Shown here: positions 17,972-26,828 of the stretch, piece by piece
Layout of the letters: each line of letters begins with the position of its first letter
Numbering within the stretch: the first letter of the stretch is position 1
Assembly: GCF_029910235.1 (NCBI RefSeq)
Contig: NZ_CP112876.1
Coordinates: 62,001-126,000, forward strand
DNA length: 64,000 nucleotides
Direction of reading: 5' to 3'
Source: Pseudanabaena galeata CCNP1313
GTDB taxonomy: Bacteria; Cyanobacteriota; Cyanobacteriia; Pseudanabaenales; Pseudanabaenaceae
The notes under the pieces: model-generated
Seen by the model: the letters and a program-made list of their open reading frames with translations, nothing else
The model's database searches: none
Told to the model about the DNA's origin: nothing
Position numbers and translations under genes: made by a program

Positions 17972-19675
17972 TTGAATACTCAATGGCTCAAGACAGATGT
18001 TTTGGTAATTGGTGGTGGTACAGCAGGAACGATGGCAGCCATCAAAGCCAAACAAGCCAATCCAGATGGCGATGTTCTGGTACTAGAGAAAGCCAATATT
18101 CGTCGTAGTGGTGCGATCGCCATGGGTATGGATGGTGTCAATACGGCAGTTATCCCCGGAAATTCCACTCCAGAGCAGTACGTCCGTGAAATCACGATCG
18201 CCAATGATGGCATTCTCAACCAAAATGCTGTCTATCAGACTGGTAAACTCGGCTTTTCGGTCATTCAAGAACTTGAGCAATGGGGCGTAAAGTTTCAAAA
18301 GGATACGCAGGGGGATTACGACCTCAAACAGGTACACCGCGTTGGTAAATATGTATTGCCAATGCCAGAGGGTAAGGATCTCAAAACGATTTTGGCGCGT
18401 CAGGTCAAACGCCACAAGGCAAGAGTGACCAATCGCGTCATGGCAACCCGTGTATTGGTTAAAGATGGTCGAGCGATCGGGGCAATTGGCTTTGATGTTC
18501 GCAATGGTGATTTTGTAGTCATCCAAGCTAAAGCTGTGATTCTCTGCACAGGAGCCTGTGGCAGATTGGGACTACCTGCTTCTGGTTATCTCTATGGAAC
18601 CTATGAAAACCCCACCAATGCAGGTGATGGCTATTCGATGGCATATCATGCGGGTGCAGAACTGAGTAACATTGAGTGCTTCCAAATCAATCCTTTAATG
18701 AAGGATTACAACGGCCCTGCCTGTGCCTATGTGGCTAGTCCCTTTGGTGGTTACACTGCCAACGCAGAAGGCAACCGCTTCATTAGCTGTGACTATTGGA
18801 GTGGACAAATGATGCTAGAGGTTTGGAAAGAATTGAACTCTGGTAAAGGTCCAATTCAGCTTAAAATGACTCATTTGGATGAGAATACGATCGCGGAAAT
18901 CGAATCAATTCTCTGGGCAAATGAACGTCCTAGCCGTGGTAGATTTCACCAAGGGCGCGGCGAGAACTATCGCACCAAGGGCGTAGAAATGAACATTTCC
19001 GAGATTGGTCTCTGTAGTGGTCACAGTGCATCGGGCGTATGGGTCAATGAGAAAGCCGAAACTTCCATTAAAGGACTCTATGCTGCTGGTGACATGGCAA
19101 GTGTTCCCCATAACTACATGATTGGAGCCTTTGTATTTGGGCGCATCGCTGGTGAGAATGCGGTGGAGTATGTCCAAGGTTTGGAACATCTCGATCCCGA
19201 TCCTGAATTTGTGGCAAACGAGAAAGCCCGCATCTATGCACCACTCGATCGCCCCAATGGTATTCCCCATACCCAAGTTGAATACAAGTTGCGCCGCTTG
19301 GTCAATGACTATCTTCAACCCCCCAAGTCGGCGAACCGCATGGAAATTGGCTTGAGCAATTTCGTTAATTACCACTCTAGCCTCGAGCAGATGGGCGCAC
19401 AAGATCCCCATGAACTGATGCGTTGCATGGAGGTTCACTTTATTCGTGATTGTGCAGAAATGGCGGCGAGAGCGTCACTCTATCGCAAAGAAAGCCGTTG
19501 GGGTCTCTATCACTATCGCGTCGATTATCCTGAAAAGAACAATGAAGAATGGTTCTGCCACGTCCATCTCAAAAAGGATGAAGCTGATCAGATGGTGCTA
19601 TTCAAGCGTCCGATTGAGCCTTACATTGTGGATGTGAATGTTGAAACGGAAGTTTATGACGTGGCTGTGCGCTAA
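17972..19675 (+). CDS. AprA-like FAD oxidoreductase (fumarate reductase/adenylylsulfate reductase alpha family)
   Basis: 567 residues from a TTG start, chosen because ACGAGGAGGA ends 9 bp before it. DVLVIGGGTAGTMAAIKA is the FAD Rossmann motif; residues about 100-300 carry the capping domain; GLYAAGDMASVPHNYMIGAF near 368 is the second FAD contact. The C-terminal helical part resembles AprA but is shorter (AprA is about 640). A two-cluster ferredoxin subunit follows after 58 bp, as in aprAB. Sulfate adenylyltransferase and QmoABC are not present, so I do not call it dissimilatory APS reductase. The substrate is unknown; an organosulfur or sulfite-forming step is inferred from the neighbouring transporter and exporters. 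Confidence 0.82.
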   Translation: MNTQWLKTDVLVIGGGTAGTMAAIKAKQANPDGDVLVLEKANIRRSGAIAMGMDGVNTAVIPGNSTPEQYVREITIANDGILNQNAVYQTGKLGFSVIQELEQWGVKFQKDTQGDYDLKQVHRVGKYVLPMPEGKDLKTILARQVKRHKARVTNRVMATRVLVKDGRAIGAIGFDVRNGDFVVIQAKAVILCTGACGRLGLPASGYLYGTYENPTNAGDGYSMAYHAGAELSNIECFQINPLMKDYNGPACAYVASPFGGYTANAEGNRFISCDYWSGQMMLEVWKELNSGKGPIQLKMTHLDENTIAEIESILWANERPSRGRFHQGRGENYRTKGVEMNISEIGLCSGHSASGVWVNEKAETSIKGLYAAGDMASVPHNYMIGAFVFGRIAGENAVEYVQGLEHLDPDPEFVANEKARIYAPLDRPNGIPHTQVEYKLRRLVNDYLQPPKSANRMEIGLSNFVNYHSSLEQMGAQDPHELMRCMEVHFIRDCAEMAARASLYRKESRWGLYHYRVDYPEKNNEEWFCHVHLKKDEADQMVLFKRPIEPYIVDVNVETEVYDVAVR

Positions 19676-19733
19676 TTAGGATCATAATAAGGTTTGTTCA
19701 CAATATGCAAAGTTTGGAGTATCAGAAATCATT

Positions 19734-19961
19734 ATGGCTTTAACCTCTCAACGAGTTGACGTACCTGTAATCGTCGATGAGTCTAAATGCTTGGAAAAGT
19801 GTGTGGCTTGTATTGAAGTTTGCCCCCTTGATGTATTGGTAAAGAACCCTGAAACGGGTAAAGCCTATATGAAATACGATGAGTGCTGGTTTTGTCTTCC
19901 TTGCGAAAAGGAATGTCCCACCAATGCGATCACCGTCCAAATTCCATTCTTATTACGCTAA
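19734..19961 (+). CDS. AprB-like 2[4Fe-4S] ferredoxin subunit
   Basis: 75 residues with eight cysteines. C19-x3-C23-x2-C26-x3-C30-P and C51-x2-C54-x2-C57-x3-C61-P are enough for two [4Fe-4S] clusters. The layout resembles the start of AprB, but the long AprB tail is absent. It is the likely electron partner of the flavoprotein just upstream and probably forms a heterodimer in the cytoplasm. The first cluster motif has CxxxC in place of the usual CxxC. Confidence 0.88.
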   Translation: MALTSQRVDVPVIVDESKCLEKCVACIEVCPLDVLVKNPETGKAYMKYDECWFCLPCEKECPTNAITVQIPFLLR

Positions 19962-19975
19962 GGGAGGCACGCTTC

Positions 19976-20938
19976 ATGGATAGTGAAATGGATCAATGGT
20001 TAGAAATGTTGCGATCACCGAATGTGGATGATCGCCTCGTAGCAGTTAAAAGCTTGCAACATATCGGTGATGAAGAAATCTTTGCGCCGTTACTAGAAGC
20101 CGTCAAGGATGAAAGCCCCCTCGTCCAAAAGTTGGCAGTTACCACTCTCTGGGAACTCGCCAACCCTGCGGCAGTCCCTGCGTTGGTCGAATGTCTTGCC
20201 TCACCAGTGGAAGACATTCGCGAAGAGGCTAAATCCGCTTTAGGGGAATTGGTTGCCCCCGATCATCTGTTGCTGTTGCTAGATGCACTATTGCGCGATG
20301 ACATCAATCTCCAACTGAATATTCTATTTCTATTGCGGAAGATTCATGATGCTCAGTGCTTACCCTATGTAATGCCATTCTTTGACTCAACCTTGCCAGA
20401 ACTACGGGAAGCGGCGATCACCACCCTCAGATACTTAAATCAGGTGGAGCGCTGCGAGCCTGCCCTCGCCTTGATGTCCGATCCTGAAGCAACAGTCCGT
20501 CGGGCAGCGGCTCTAACCCTTGGGCATTTAGCGGATGCCGAAGTTGTACCCATTCTCTGCAAAGCTGTTACTGACGATCCAGATTGGGAAGTGCGTCGCA
20601 ATGCCGCCAAGTCTCTCACTACTCATGCTCATCCCGATGCGATCGCTGCTTTGGAAAAGTCCGCCGAAGATCAGCATTGGCAAGTTCGCAAGTTTAGCCT
20701 CCAAGCTTTACAAAAAATTGCCGCCGATCGCACCTTACCTCTATTCATCAAAGCTCTAACCGATGAATATTCGGACGTGCGCCGTGAAGGTGTAATTGCG
20801 ATGCGGATTTTAAATAATCCCGTGGCGCTCACACCTTTACAGCAAGCCCTTGATGACCCCGATCGCGATGTGTGTATCTTTGCTCAACGCGCCATTCAAA
20901 GCATCCAAGATAGCATTCAAGAGACTTCCAATGCCTAG
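19976..20938 (+). CDS. HEAT-repeat protein (PBS-lyase-type repeats)
   Basis: 320 residues from ATG 19976. AGGGAGG lies 9 bp upstream, and an earlier in-frame start would overlap the ferredoxin gene. It consists of about nine HEAT repeats such as LVAVKSLQHIGDEEIFAPLL, ATVRRAAALTLGHLADAEVV and WEVRRNAAKSLTTHAHPDAI, an alpha solenoid used for protein contacts. Cyanobacterial relatives (CpcE/F-type) act on phycobiliproteins. Here, between the AprB-like and Mrp genes, a scaffold or maturation role for the flavin/Fe-S enzyme is more likely. It overlaps the next start by 8 bp. Confidence 0.88.
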   Translation: MDSEMDQWLEMLRSPNVDDRLVAVKSLQHIGDEEIFAPLLEAVKDESPLVQKLAVTTLWELANPAAVPALVECLASPVEDIREEAKSALGELVAPDHLLLLLDALLRDDINLQLNILFLLRKIHDAQCLPYVMPFFDSTLPELREAAITTLRYLNQVERCEPALALMSDPEATVRRAAALTLGHLADAEVVPILCKAVTDDPDWEVRRNAAKSLTTHAHPDAIAALEKSAEDQHWQVRKFSLQALQKIAADRTLPLFIKALTDEYSDVRREGVIAMRILNNPVALTPLQQALDDPDRDVCIFAQRAIQSIQDSIQETSNA

Positions 20939-22040
20939 CCATACTTCCCCCTTCCAAAGAGCAGAACACCCTGTACCACCACCGACCGATCCCCAAGTTG
21001 AGGTCAAGGAGCTAGCGGTAAAATCTCTGCTTAAAACGGTGATCGAGCCAATACTGAACATGGATATTGTCAGTTTGGGCATGGTGCGAAATCTGCGAAT
21101 TGTCGATGACTATGTGTACCTGCGCCTCTATGTGGGTAAACATCAATTTGCCCTCAAAGCGCAAATCATGGAGCTTTTGTCATCGTCTCTAGATTGGTGC
21201 AAAAAGTCCTATGTGGAGGTTTGCACGATCGCTGGAGTTCGTACCACGATCGCCGTGTCCAGTGGTAAGGGTGGTGTAGGCAAATCGACAACAGCCGTAA
21301 ATTTAGCCGCCGCTTTGCGATCGCAAGGTAACAAGGTGGGCTTACTAGATGCTGATGTCTATGGTCCAAACGTGCCACAGATGCTAGGACTAGCTCAAGA
21401 GGATGTGAAGGTAATAGACACACCCACAGGTCAACGCTTTATTCCCCTTGAGGCGCATGGGATTAAGGTGATGTCGGTGGGGTTACTTGCCGCGCCCGAT
21501 CATCCCCTTGCATGGCGGGGGCCAGTTCTCCACAAGATCATCACCCAATTCATTCAAGAAGTGGAATGGGGAGATTTAGACTATCTCTTGATTGATTTGC
21601 CCCCTGGTACGGGTGATGCTCAGATTACGATCGTGCAAGAAAGTCCTATCTGTGGCGTGATTTTAGTCACGACTCCGCAGCAGGTCGCTGTTGCCGATGT
21701 CCGTCGCAGCATTCATATGTTTCGTCGAGTGGGCATTCCCGTTCTCGGCATCATCGAGAATATGAGTTACCTGCTCTGTGGACATTGTGGTACGCCCAAC
21801 CCAATTTTTGGTAGTGGCGGTGGTCAGCAACTTGCCGATGAACTGCAAGCACCCTTGCTTGGAAAGGTTCCCATTGATGCCAAAATCTGTACAGGTGGTG
21901 ATATCGGCACTCCGCTTACCCTTAGCGATCCTCATTCGGCAGTTGCGGAAGTGTTTACCAAAATTGCGATCGCCCTTGACCATAGTTTTGCAGAACGTCA
22001 GCTCATCGAACCAGTTCTTGAGGCTGTTCGACCCTCCTAG
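20931..22040 (+). CDS. Mrp/ApbC-type Fe-S cluster carrier ATPase
   Basis: 369 residues from ATG 20931, which overlaps the HEAT gene stop, so the two are probably coupled. Residues about 25-100 are a MIP18/DUF59 domain; the deviant Walker A SGKGGVGKS is at 111-119; DADVYGPNVPQML and LIDLPPGTGDAQ follow. The CGHCG pair (Cys283, Cys286) would hold a bridging [4Fe-4S] cluster at the dimer interface. The DUF59 domain lacks an obvious cysteine ligand. Its place in the operon suggests it loads clusters on the AprB-like subunit. A housekeeping Mrp may exist elsewhere. Confidence 0.92.
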   Translation: MPSHTSPFQRAEHPVPPPTDPQVEVKELAVKSLLKTVIEPILNMDIVSLGMVRNLRIVDDYVYLRLYVGKHQFALKAQIMELLSSSLDWCKKSYVEVCTIAGVRTTIAVSSGKGGVGKSTTAVNLAAALRSQGNKVGLLDADVYGPNVPQMLGLAQEDVKVIDTPTGQRFIPLEAHGIKVMSVGLLAAPDHPLAWRGPVLHKIITQFIQEVEWGDLDYLLIDLPPGTGDAQITIVQESPICGVILVTTPQQVAVADVRRSIHMFRRVGIPVLGIIENMSYLLCGHCGTPNPIFGSGGGQQLADELQAPLLGKVPIDAKICTGGDIGTPLTLSDPHSAVAEVFTKIAIALDHSFAERQLIEPVLEAVRPS

Positions 22041-22078
22041 CTTTAAGTAGGTCAGCAAAAGAAACCTGTAAATGCCCA

Positions 22079-22141
22079 GATCCCCGACTTTTTCTAGGCA
22101 AGCAAAGACAATTTGCAAATTTACAAAAAAGTCGGGGATCT
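22079..22141. terminator. Inverted repeat after the Mrp gene
   Basis: AGATCCCCGACTTTTT and its complement are separated by about 30 bp. It lies 40 bp after the Mrp stop and could form a long stem that ends the aprA-mrp transcript. It may itself be a mobile repeat. Confidence 0.5.
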
Positions 22142-22185
22142 TAATTTTAAACGGAATTTTAAGCATTATGTGATTCTTAAAGTAG

Positions 22186-22262
22186 ACACAAGTTATCAGC
22201 AATACCGTAAGTTACCAAAGATCCCCCTCAATCCCCCTTAAAAAGGGGGAAGAAGAAAAAGA
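22186..22262 (+). repeat. Truncated family G palindrome
   Basis: ACACAAGTTATCAGC...GATCCCCCTCAATCCCCCTT runs up to 9 bp before the YeiH-type start. The same flank and core occur at 39550-39610. The right half is missing. Confidence 0.6.
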
Positions 22263-22270
22263 GAAAAACG

Positions 22271-23290
22271 ATGAACATATCTTCACCTTCGCAAGTTTGG
22301 AGATGGGTTTCTCAACATATCTATGGACTTTACCTGACGATCGCCTTAGCGGTAATAGCCTATTTATTGCGAAATCTACCAATATTTGATCTGTTCAGTC
22401 CCTTGATTATTGCGATTATTCTCGGCATTCTATTTCGCAACATCATCGGAATGCCAGCTTATTGCCAAGTGGGCGTAACCTTCTCCATGAAGCGAATTTT
22501 GCGATTCGCAATTATTCTCTTAGGAATGCAACTCAGCTTTGTGCAGGTCTTGGCAATCGGAGTCAAAGGAATTGGATTGATTATATTTACATTATTTAGC
22601 ACCTTTGGCTTTACCTACTGGCTAGGAAAACAATTAGGAGTTAGCAAGAACTTAACCTATTTGATCGCATCAGGGACATCCATTTGTGGAGCTTCCGCCG
22701 TAGTTGCCACTAGTAGCGCTACACATAGTTCCGATCGCGATACCAGCTATGCCGTAGCGATTGTCACCATATTTGGAACTCTATCAATGTTCCTTTATCC
22801 ACTATTACCAACTTTGCTCAGTCTGACTCCTGAGACCTTTGGTATTTGGTGCGGAGCTTCGATCCATGAGGTGGCGCAGGTCTTGGCGGCAGCTTATCAA
22901 GTCAGTCCAATTAGTGGCGAATTAGCAAGTATTACTAAGTTATCAAGAGTATTATGGTTAGCACCTGTCATTCTAGGCATTAGTTATCTATATTCCCAGC
23001 GTAAGCAAAACTATAATCATCAATCACCAACTGCGATCGCAATTCCTTGGTTTATCTTTTATTTCATTTTATTGATCATTCTGAATAGCTTGAATATTTT
23101 CCCAAGTGAGTTTAAAAGTGCGATCGGGCAAATCAACAAGTTCTTATTGACAATCTCAATGGCTGCGATGGGTTTAGAAACGAAGTTACAACAGCTTCGG
23201 GAAACTGGACTTAAACCTCTTTATTTAGGAGCAGGTTCTTGGTTGTTTATCTCTATATTTAGCTATGGATTAGTCAAGATCTTTTATTAA
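22271..23290 (+). CDS. YeiH/UPF0324 family putative sulfate exporter
   Basis: 339 residues, about ten membrane segments. The family signatures are FAIILLGMQLSFVQV, the Gly/Ala-rich LIASGTSICGASAVVATS, GTLSMFLYPLL and GASIHEVAQVLAAAYQVSP. The family is annotated as putative sulfate/sulfite exporters, but transport has rarely been shown. It follows the AprA-like operon on the same strand and is followed by a TauE/SafE protein, so removal of a sulfur oxyanion product is plausible. Confidence 0.88.
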   Translation: MNISSPSQVWRWVSQHIYGLYLTIALAVIAYLLRNLPIFDLFSPLIIAIILGILFRNIIGMPAYCQVGVTFSMKRILRFAIILLGMQLSFVQVLAIGVKGIGLIIFTLFSTFGFTYWLGKQLGVSKNLTYLIASGTSICGASAVVATSSATHSSDRDTSYAVAIVTIFGTLSMFLYPLLPTLLSLTPETFGIWCGASIHEVAQVLAAAYQVSPISGELASITKLSRVLWLAPVILGISYLYSQRKQNYNHQSPTAIAIPWFIFYFILLIILNSLNIFPSEFKSAIGQINKFLLTISMAAMGLETKLQQLRETGLKPLYLGAGSWLFISIFSYGLVKIFY

Positions 23291-23303
23291 TCTTTTATTA
23301 AAT

Positions 23304-23332
23304 GGTAAGAATGAGCGATGCTCATTCTTACC
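23304..23332. terminator. Perfect palindrome before the TauE-type start, 13-bp arms, loop GAT
   Basis: GGTAAGAATGAGC - GAT - exact complement, between the two exporter genes. The ATG at 23302 lies at its edge, so the gene start is better placed at 23353. Confidence 0.55.
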
Positions 23333-23352
23333 TATTGCAGAATAGTGAATTC

Positions 23353-24075
23353 ATGGCATCACCAACCCTGACAGTTTTAACAGCTTTTATTCTTTTTGTT
23401 TGTACATTTGTCCGTTCTGCTGTGGGGTTTGGCGATGCTTTACTTGCTATGCCATTGCTGGGACTAATTATGAGCCTCCAGACTGCTTCTCCAGTCGTTG
23501 CTTTTATGGGATTCATGATTAGTCTTACGATCCTGATCAGTGATCCTAAATCCGTTGACTTTAAATCAGCTTGGCGATTGATCATCGCGACGATTATCGG
23601 TGTTCCCCTTGGACTATTACTCCTCAATTATGCTCCTGAACGATTAGTCAAAGTAATCCTTGGGTTACTGCTGATTCTTTATGGTATCGGCAACCTCGTT
23701 ACACCAAGAATGCCGAGGCTCCAGAATGAAAAATATGCGTTTATCTTTGGATTTATTGCAGGCATTCTCGGTGGTGCATACAACACCAATGGACCTCCGA
23801 TCGCCATTTATGGAACATTACGCCGTTGGCGACCTGACTATTTTCGAGCAACGATGCAATGCTATTTTCTATTTTCAGGGATTGCCACCATTGCAGGGCA
23901 TGGACTCGTCGGGCTATGGACTCCCACAGTTTGGCATTTGTTTTTATGGTCTTTACCGAGTATTTTTTTAGGGGTTTATATTGGCGGCAAAGTGAATCAA
24001 TGGATTCCCCAACCAATGTTTAATCAAATCATTTTTAGCTTGTTAGTTGTTGTGGGGTTTCTATTTTTGTTATAG
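23353..24075 (+). CDS. TauE/SafE family sulfite/sulfonate exporter
   Basis: 240 residues from ATG 23353, which gives a clean start in the first membrane helix (LTVLTAFILFVCTFVRSAVG). Two repeats of the TauE/SafE fold (DUF81) are visible: RSAVGFGDALLAMPLLGLI, and FGFIAGILGGAYNTNGPPIAIYG with the conserved NGPP. Seven or eight helices are predicted. Family members export sulfite, sulfoacetate or related anions. It sits directly after a YeiH-type exporter at the end of the sulfur island. Confidence 0.88.
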   Translation: MASPTLTVLTAFILFVCTFVRSAVGFGDALLAMPLLGLIMSLQTASPVVAFMGFMISLTILISDPKSVDFKSAWRLIIATIIGVPLGLLLLNYAPERLVKVILGLLLILYGIGNLVTPRMPRLQNEKYAFIFGFIAGILGGAYNTNGPPIAIYGTLRRWRPDYFRATMQCYFLFSGIATIAGHGLVGLWTPTVWHLFLWSLPSIFLGVYIGGKVNQWIPQPMFNQIIFSLLVVVGFLFLL

Positions 24076-24186
24076 AACTCATTTGGTATTCCAGAAAGAT
24101 CTAGCAAGGTGCTTAAGCATCAATCTGCTAAAGCAAAGTGTCAATTCTAAGCATGCAATGTAACGAGATCTGTTGGAGTAAAGAGC

Positions 24187-24292
24187 GTTATCAAGGGCAA
24201 GCAATGAACTACAAGAAAGACTTTGAAAGTGTTGCTTTGCAACACTTTCAAAGTCTTTCTTGATTTGGATTTGAGTGCAAATGGCTATAATG
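24187..24292 (+). repeat. Palindromic element, family E, copy 2 (ends diverged)
   Basis: AACTACAAGAAAGACTTTGA...TCTTTCTTGATTTGGATTTGAG follows the same plan as the copies at 49125 and 51858 (ACAAGAAAA - palindrome - TTTTTCTTGG - TTTGAGCGCAAA). It is part of a 568-bp gene-free gap that also holds element B1 and the left end of the IS4 element. Confidence 0.55.
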
Positions 24293-24345
24293 GGGATTAG
24301 CGTATTACGAGATCATCCTTGAATTGGCGTTGTTTCTTCCACCTA

Positions 24346-24416
24346 TAGCGCTCCTAAATAGATTGCGAGAGTGCGCCCCGAAGGGGCGCACTCTCGCAAT
24401 CTATTTAGGAACGCTA
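24346..24416. repeat. Small TA-flanked palindrome, family B, copy 1
   Basis: A 71-bp near-perfect palindrome. TAGCGCTCCTAAATAGATTG pairs with CAATCTATTTAGGAACGCTA, TA lies on both sides, and the apex is CCCC-GAA-GGGG. The same ends occur in the element that breaks the GST gene at 32859. TA duplication with TAGC ends fits mobilisation by IS630-type transposases. Confidence 0.75.
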
Positions 24417-24575
24417 TAACATCAGTTAAATATTTACAAAAAAATCTTTAATTGTGTTTTTAAATAAAAAGAGAGAAGCAGAAATTTCTATTGTTGCCAC
24501 TAAGAATTCTATTGTAAAGATTTATTTGGTATTGATACAATTCAATCAATTTATATATTCCTAAAACATGAGATC

Positions 24576-25751
24576 CAGAAGTGTTGAACCAAAAGTGAAG
24601 AAACACCAAAAATGGATACACTACACCTATCAAAATAGTGATTTCAGCTTAAAATCACTATCCTCCTAAACCAATGTAAGTAGCTAATATTCTCACACAT
24701 AAATGCTTGTAAATATCGCAGTTTATCTAACATCTTTGAACCAAACTCTTTTGGTATATTGACTAGCTCTAGTAAAACATAAGCAATTAAGCAAGTGTAA
24801 ATTTGAATAGTAATACCATTGACATTTTTAGTGATCAATCGATCTAACTTCAAATGCATTTTCAAGAACTTCCAAAGCAGTTCAATTTGCCATCGCTTTT
24901 TATATATCTCTGCAATTTCGTCATTACTTACTGTTTGATTGTCTGTCTCTGACAAGTTTGTTGCTAGTCGAAATTCACTACGGGTTTCTAAATCTGAAAA
25001 AATAACTAATCTTACTTCTACTTTATCTTTACCTGTCCCTAATATAGCATTACCATTATCTAATAATTCTAGGTTAATGTTGTTCTTCACCCTAATTACA
25101 AAATAGCGGTCTTTTAATTTTATTAAATTCCTGATACGTTCAAGCTTAGCAAAACCTCGATCCATTATCCCAACTCCATTTTCTGGTATTGCTCTTATTG
25201 TTGGTTCACCATATTTACTGTCATGTCCAGCACCAAAATGTATCACTATACCATCAGGTTCATTGTTGCAAATATTGATGCCACTGAACAGTTTTACTTG
25301 TCCATATCCTTGATTCCACATTAGTTTACTAGTTAGGGTAACTATGGTTGAATCTAGAGGAAATAATACTAAATCTTCTTTACCTAATTTTTTCTCTTTC
25401 TTTAGCTGCCTTCTTAAATCTACAAACAAATTATAAAAAATATTAGAACATCTCGTTTTACTGGCTTTGGAAAATGTTGATATGTCTATATCAATTCCTC
25501 TCATATTCAACCGTTGGAATAGACTTCTCATACTTGTTTGACCTTGGTCAAGTACATAACTAAGCCAGCAAGATACAAATAAAAATGTACTTAACTTTGG
25601 ATAATCGTTTTGGGGCAAGTTTTTGAGTAGTTGTTTGACAATCTTAGGGAAGTTAGATAACATTGTTAACATTATTTTTTGTTTTGACGCTTCTAATTTA
25701 TCAAATTAGAAGCGTGTTTTTCTAGCTTTTTTCTATCATTCAACACTTCTG
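24576..25751 (-). mobile_element. IS4-family insertion sequence, complete
   Basis: 1176 bp with perfect 13-bp terminal repeats CAGAAGTGTTGAA / TTCAACACTTCTG. A 9-bp target duplication CATGAGATC lies at 24567-24575 and 25752-25760. It holds one intact transposase. The identical duplications mean a recent insertion. It landed between genes and broke nothing recognisable. Confidence 0.93.
24644..25672 (-). CDS. IS4-family DDE transposase
   Basis: 342 residues with the DDE triad at Asp107 (LFPLDSTIV), Asp171 (VGIMDRGF) and Glu264 in YKKRWQIELLWKFLK, the Y-x2-R-x3-E-x6-K signature of IS4 transposases. It is uninterrupted, so probably active. The start follows the IS end by about 80 bp. Confidence 0.93.
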   Translation of the reverse strand: MLTMLSNFPKIVKQLLKNLPQNDYPKLSTFLFVSCWLSYVLDQGQTSMRSLFQRLNMRGIDIDISTFSKASKTRCSNIFYNLFVDLRRQLKKEKKLGKEDLVLFPLDSTIVTLTSKLMWNQGYGQVKLFSGINICNNEPDGIVIHFGAGHDSKYGEPTIRAIPENGVGIMDRGFAKLERIRNLIKLKDRYFVIRVKNNINLELLDNGNAILGTGKDKVEVRLVIFSDLETRSEFRLATNLSETDNQTVSNDEIAEIYKKRWQIELLWKFLKMHLKLDRLITKNVNGITIQIYTCLIAYVLLELVNIPKEFGSKMLDKLRYLQAFMCENISYLHWFRRIVILS

Positions 25752-25828
25752 CATGAGATCAAACAATCGGTTGTTAGGTTGAGTCTTAACAAATGTATTA
25801 AAGACATAATAAAGTTAAGTGAGAAATA

Positions 25829-26308
25829 ATGGCTAATATTTCAGTCAATGCAAGTAGTAATGTTTTTTCTAAAACTCTAACTACCAAGGTTCCAGTAACT
25901 TTAATGAACAATATCAAAAAAATCTTTCTTTTTGCTGTTGCTTTATCACTAGTTTTGATGATGCAGGTTAGCTTTTTTAATGAAAATGCGATCGCCTCTC
26001 CCTTAGCTAGTATTGGGAGCCAAGTTGATAAATTGAGCGACACCTCTAAAACCCTTGCCAAGGATACAGGAAATCGGGCTAAGGACTTAGCCAACAATTT
26101 GAAAACAGGTACTAAGGAAAATGTTGATAAAGCTAAGGATATGGCTAAAAATGGTAAAGGCAGGATTGCTGACGGTGTAGACAAAACCAAGGAGATGGCA
26201 GGCGATCGCGCCAATGAAGCCCAAGAAAATACCCAAGCTCTATCAGATAAAGCTAGTAACAAGGTTGAAGAAGCGATTGATTCTGTCAAAAACTTCTTGG
26301 GTCAGTAA
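25829..26308 (+). CDS. Exported LEA-like hydrophilic repeat protein
   Basis: 159 residues. A membrane or signal segment (IFLFAVALSLVLMMQVSFF, ending near ANENAIAS) is followed by about 110 residues rich in Lys, Asp, Ala and Asn in an 11-residue-like helical rhythm (LAKDTGNRAKDLANNLKTG, KENVDKAKDMAKNGKG, KTKEMAGDRANEAQ). This pattern is typical of group 3 LEA or CsbD/YtjA-like stress proteins. Translation may instead begin at ATG 25904 just before the signal segment. A GlsB-type and a glycine-zipper protein follow, which suggests an envelope-stress group. Confidence 0.7.
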   Translation: MANISVNASSNVFSKTLTTKVPVTLMNNIKKIFLFAVALSLVLMMQVSFFNENAIASPLASIGSQVDKLSDTSKTLAKDTGNRAKDLANNLKTGTKENVDKAKDMAKNGKGRIADGVDKTKEMAGDRANEAQENTQALSDKASNKVEEAIDSVKNFLGQ

Positions 26309-26390
26309 TACCAAAAAAGATAGGTAACTTGAAAATCAACCTATTCTCTTCATTCACAAATTTTTGAAATGGACAAACGGAGAAAATCTA

Positions 26391-26636
26391 ATGGAATTTA
26401 TTTGGTTTATTTTGATTGGACTTATCGCCGGAGCCTTAGCTGGTCAGATAGTTCGAGGCGGTGGCTACGGTGTGCTGGGCGATATTATTGTTGGTATTGT
26501 CGGCGCATTATTAGGTGGTTTCCTCTTTAATACCTTTGGTGTCTCGACAGGTGGTGGCTTGATCGGTAGCTTGGTTGTGGCAACCATTGGCGCAGTAGTT
26601 TTACTATATGGAATTCGCCTAGTTAAAACTTCTTAG
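26391..26636 (+). CDS. GlsB/YeaQ/YmgE-family small membrane protein
   Basis: 81 residues from ATG 26391 with ACGGAGAAAA upstream. The hydrophobic helices FIWFILIGLIAGALAGQIV, GDIIVGIVGALLGGFLF and LIGSLVVATIGAVVLLYGI have the GG-rich turns of the transglycosylase-associated family. Members are linked to envelope or acid stress without a known reaction. The gene follows an LEA-like gene by 82 bp. Confidence 0.9.
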   Translation: MEFIWFILIGLIAGALAGQIVRGGGYGVLGDIIVGIVGALLGGFLFNTFGVSTGGGLIGSLVVATIGAVVLLYGIRLVKTS

Positions 26637-26653
26637 AATCTTTTAAGAATTAC

Positions 26654-26782
26654 TGATGTTAAGTGGAACCCTCATCCCTTCTCCCGCAGGAGAAGGGGAG
26701 CAAAACCCATATTTTTCTTGTTCCCCTCTCCTGAGGGAGAGGGGCTAGGGGTGAGGATCTTAGAAACTTCCACGAAACATCA
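26654..26782. repeat. Palindromic element, family F, copy 1
   Basis: The ends TGATGTTAAGTGGAA and TTCCACGAAACATCA bracket a CTCATCCCTTCTCC core and its complement. It lies after the GlsB-type gene. Other copies are at 27522, 37731 and 51755. Confidence 0.7.
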
Positions 26783-26828
26783 GTAATTCAAATCCAGACA
26801 AATTACTTAAACTTAAAGGACAGGCAAA

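Noticed and set aside
17972-19961. Dissimilatory adenylylsulfate reductase (aprAB)
   Set aside because: The alpha subunit is shorter, the beta subunit lacks the AprB tail, and sat and qmo genes are absent; only family-level similarity is claimed.
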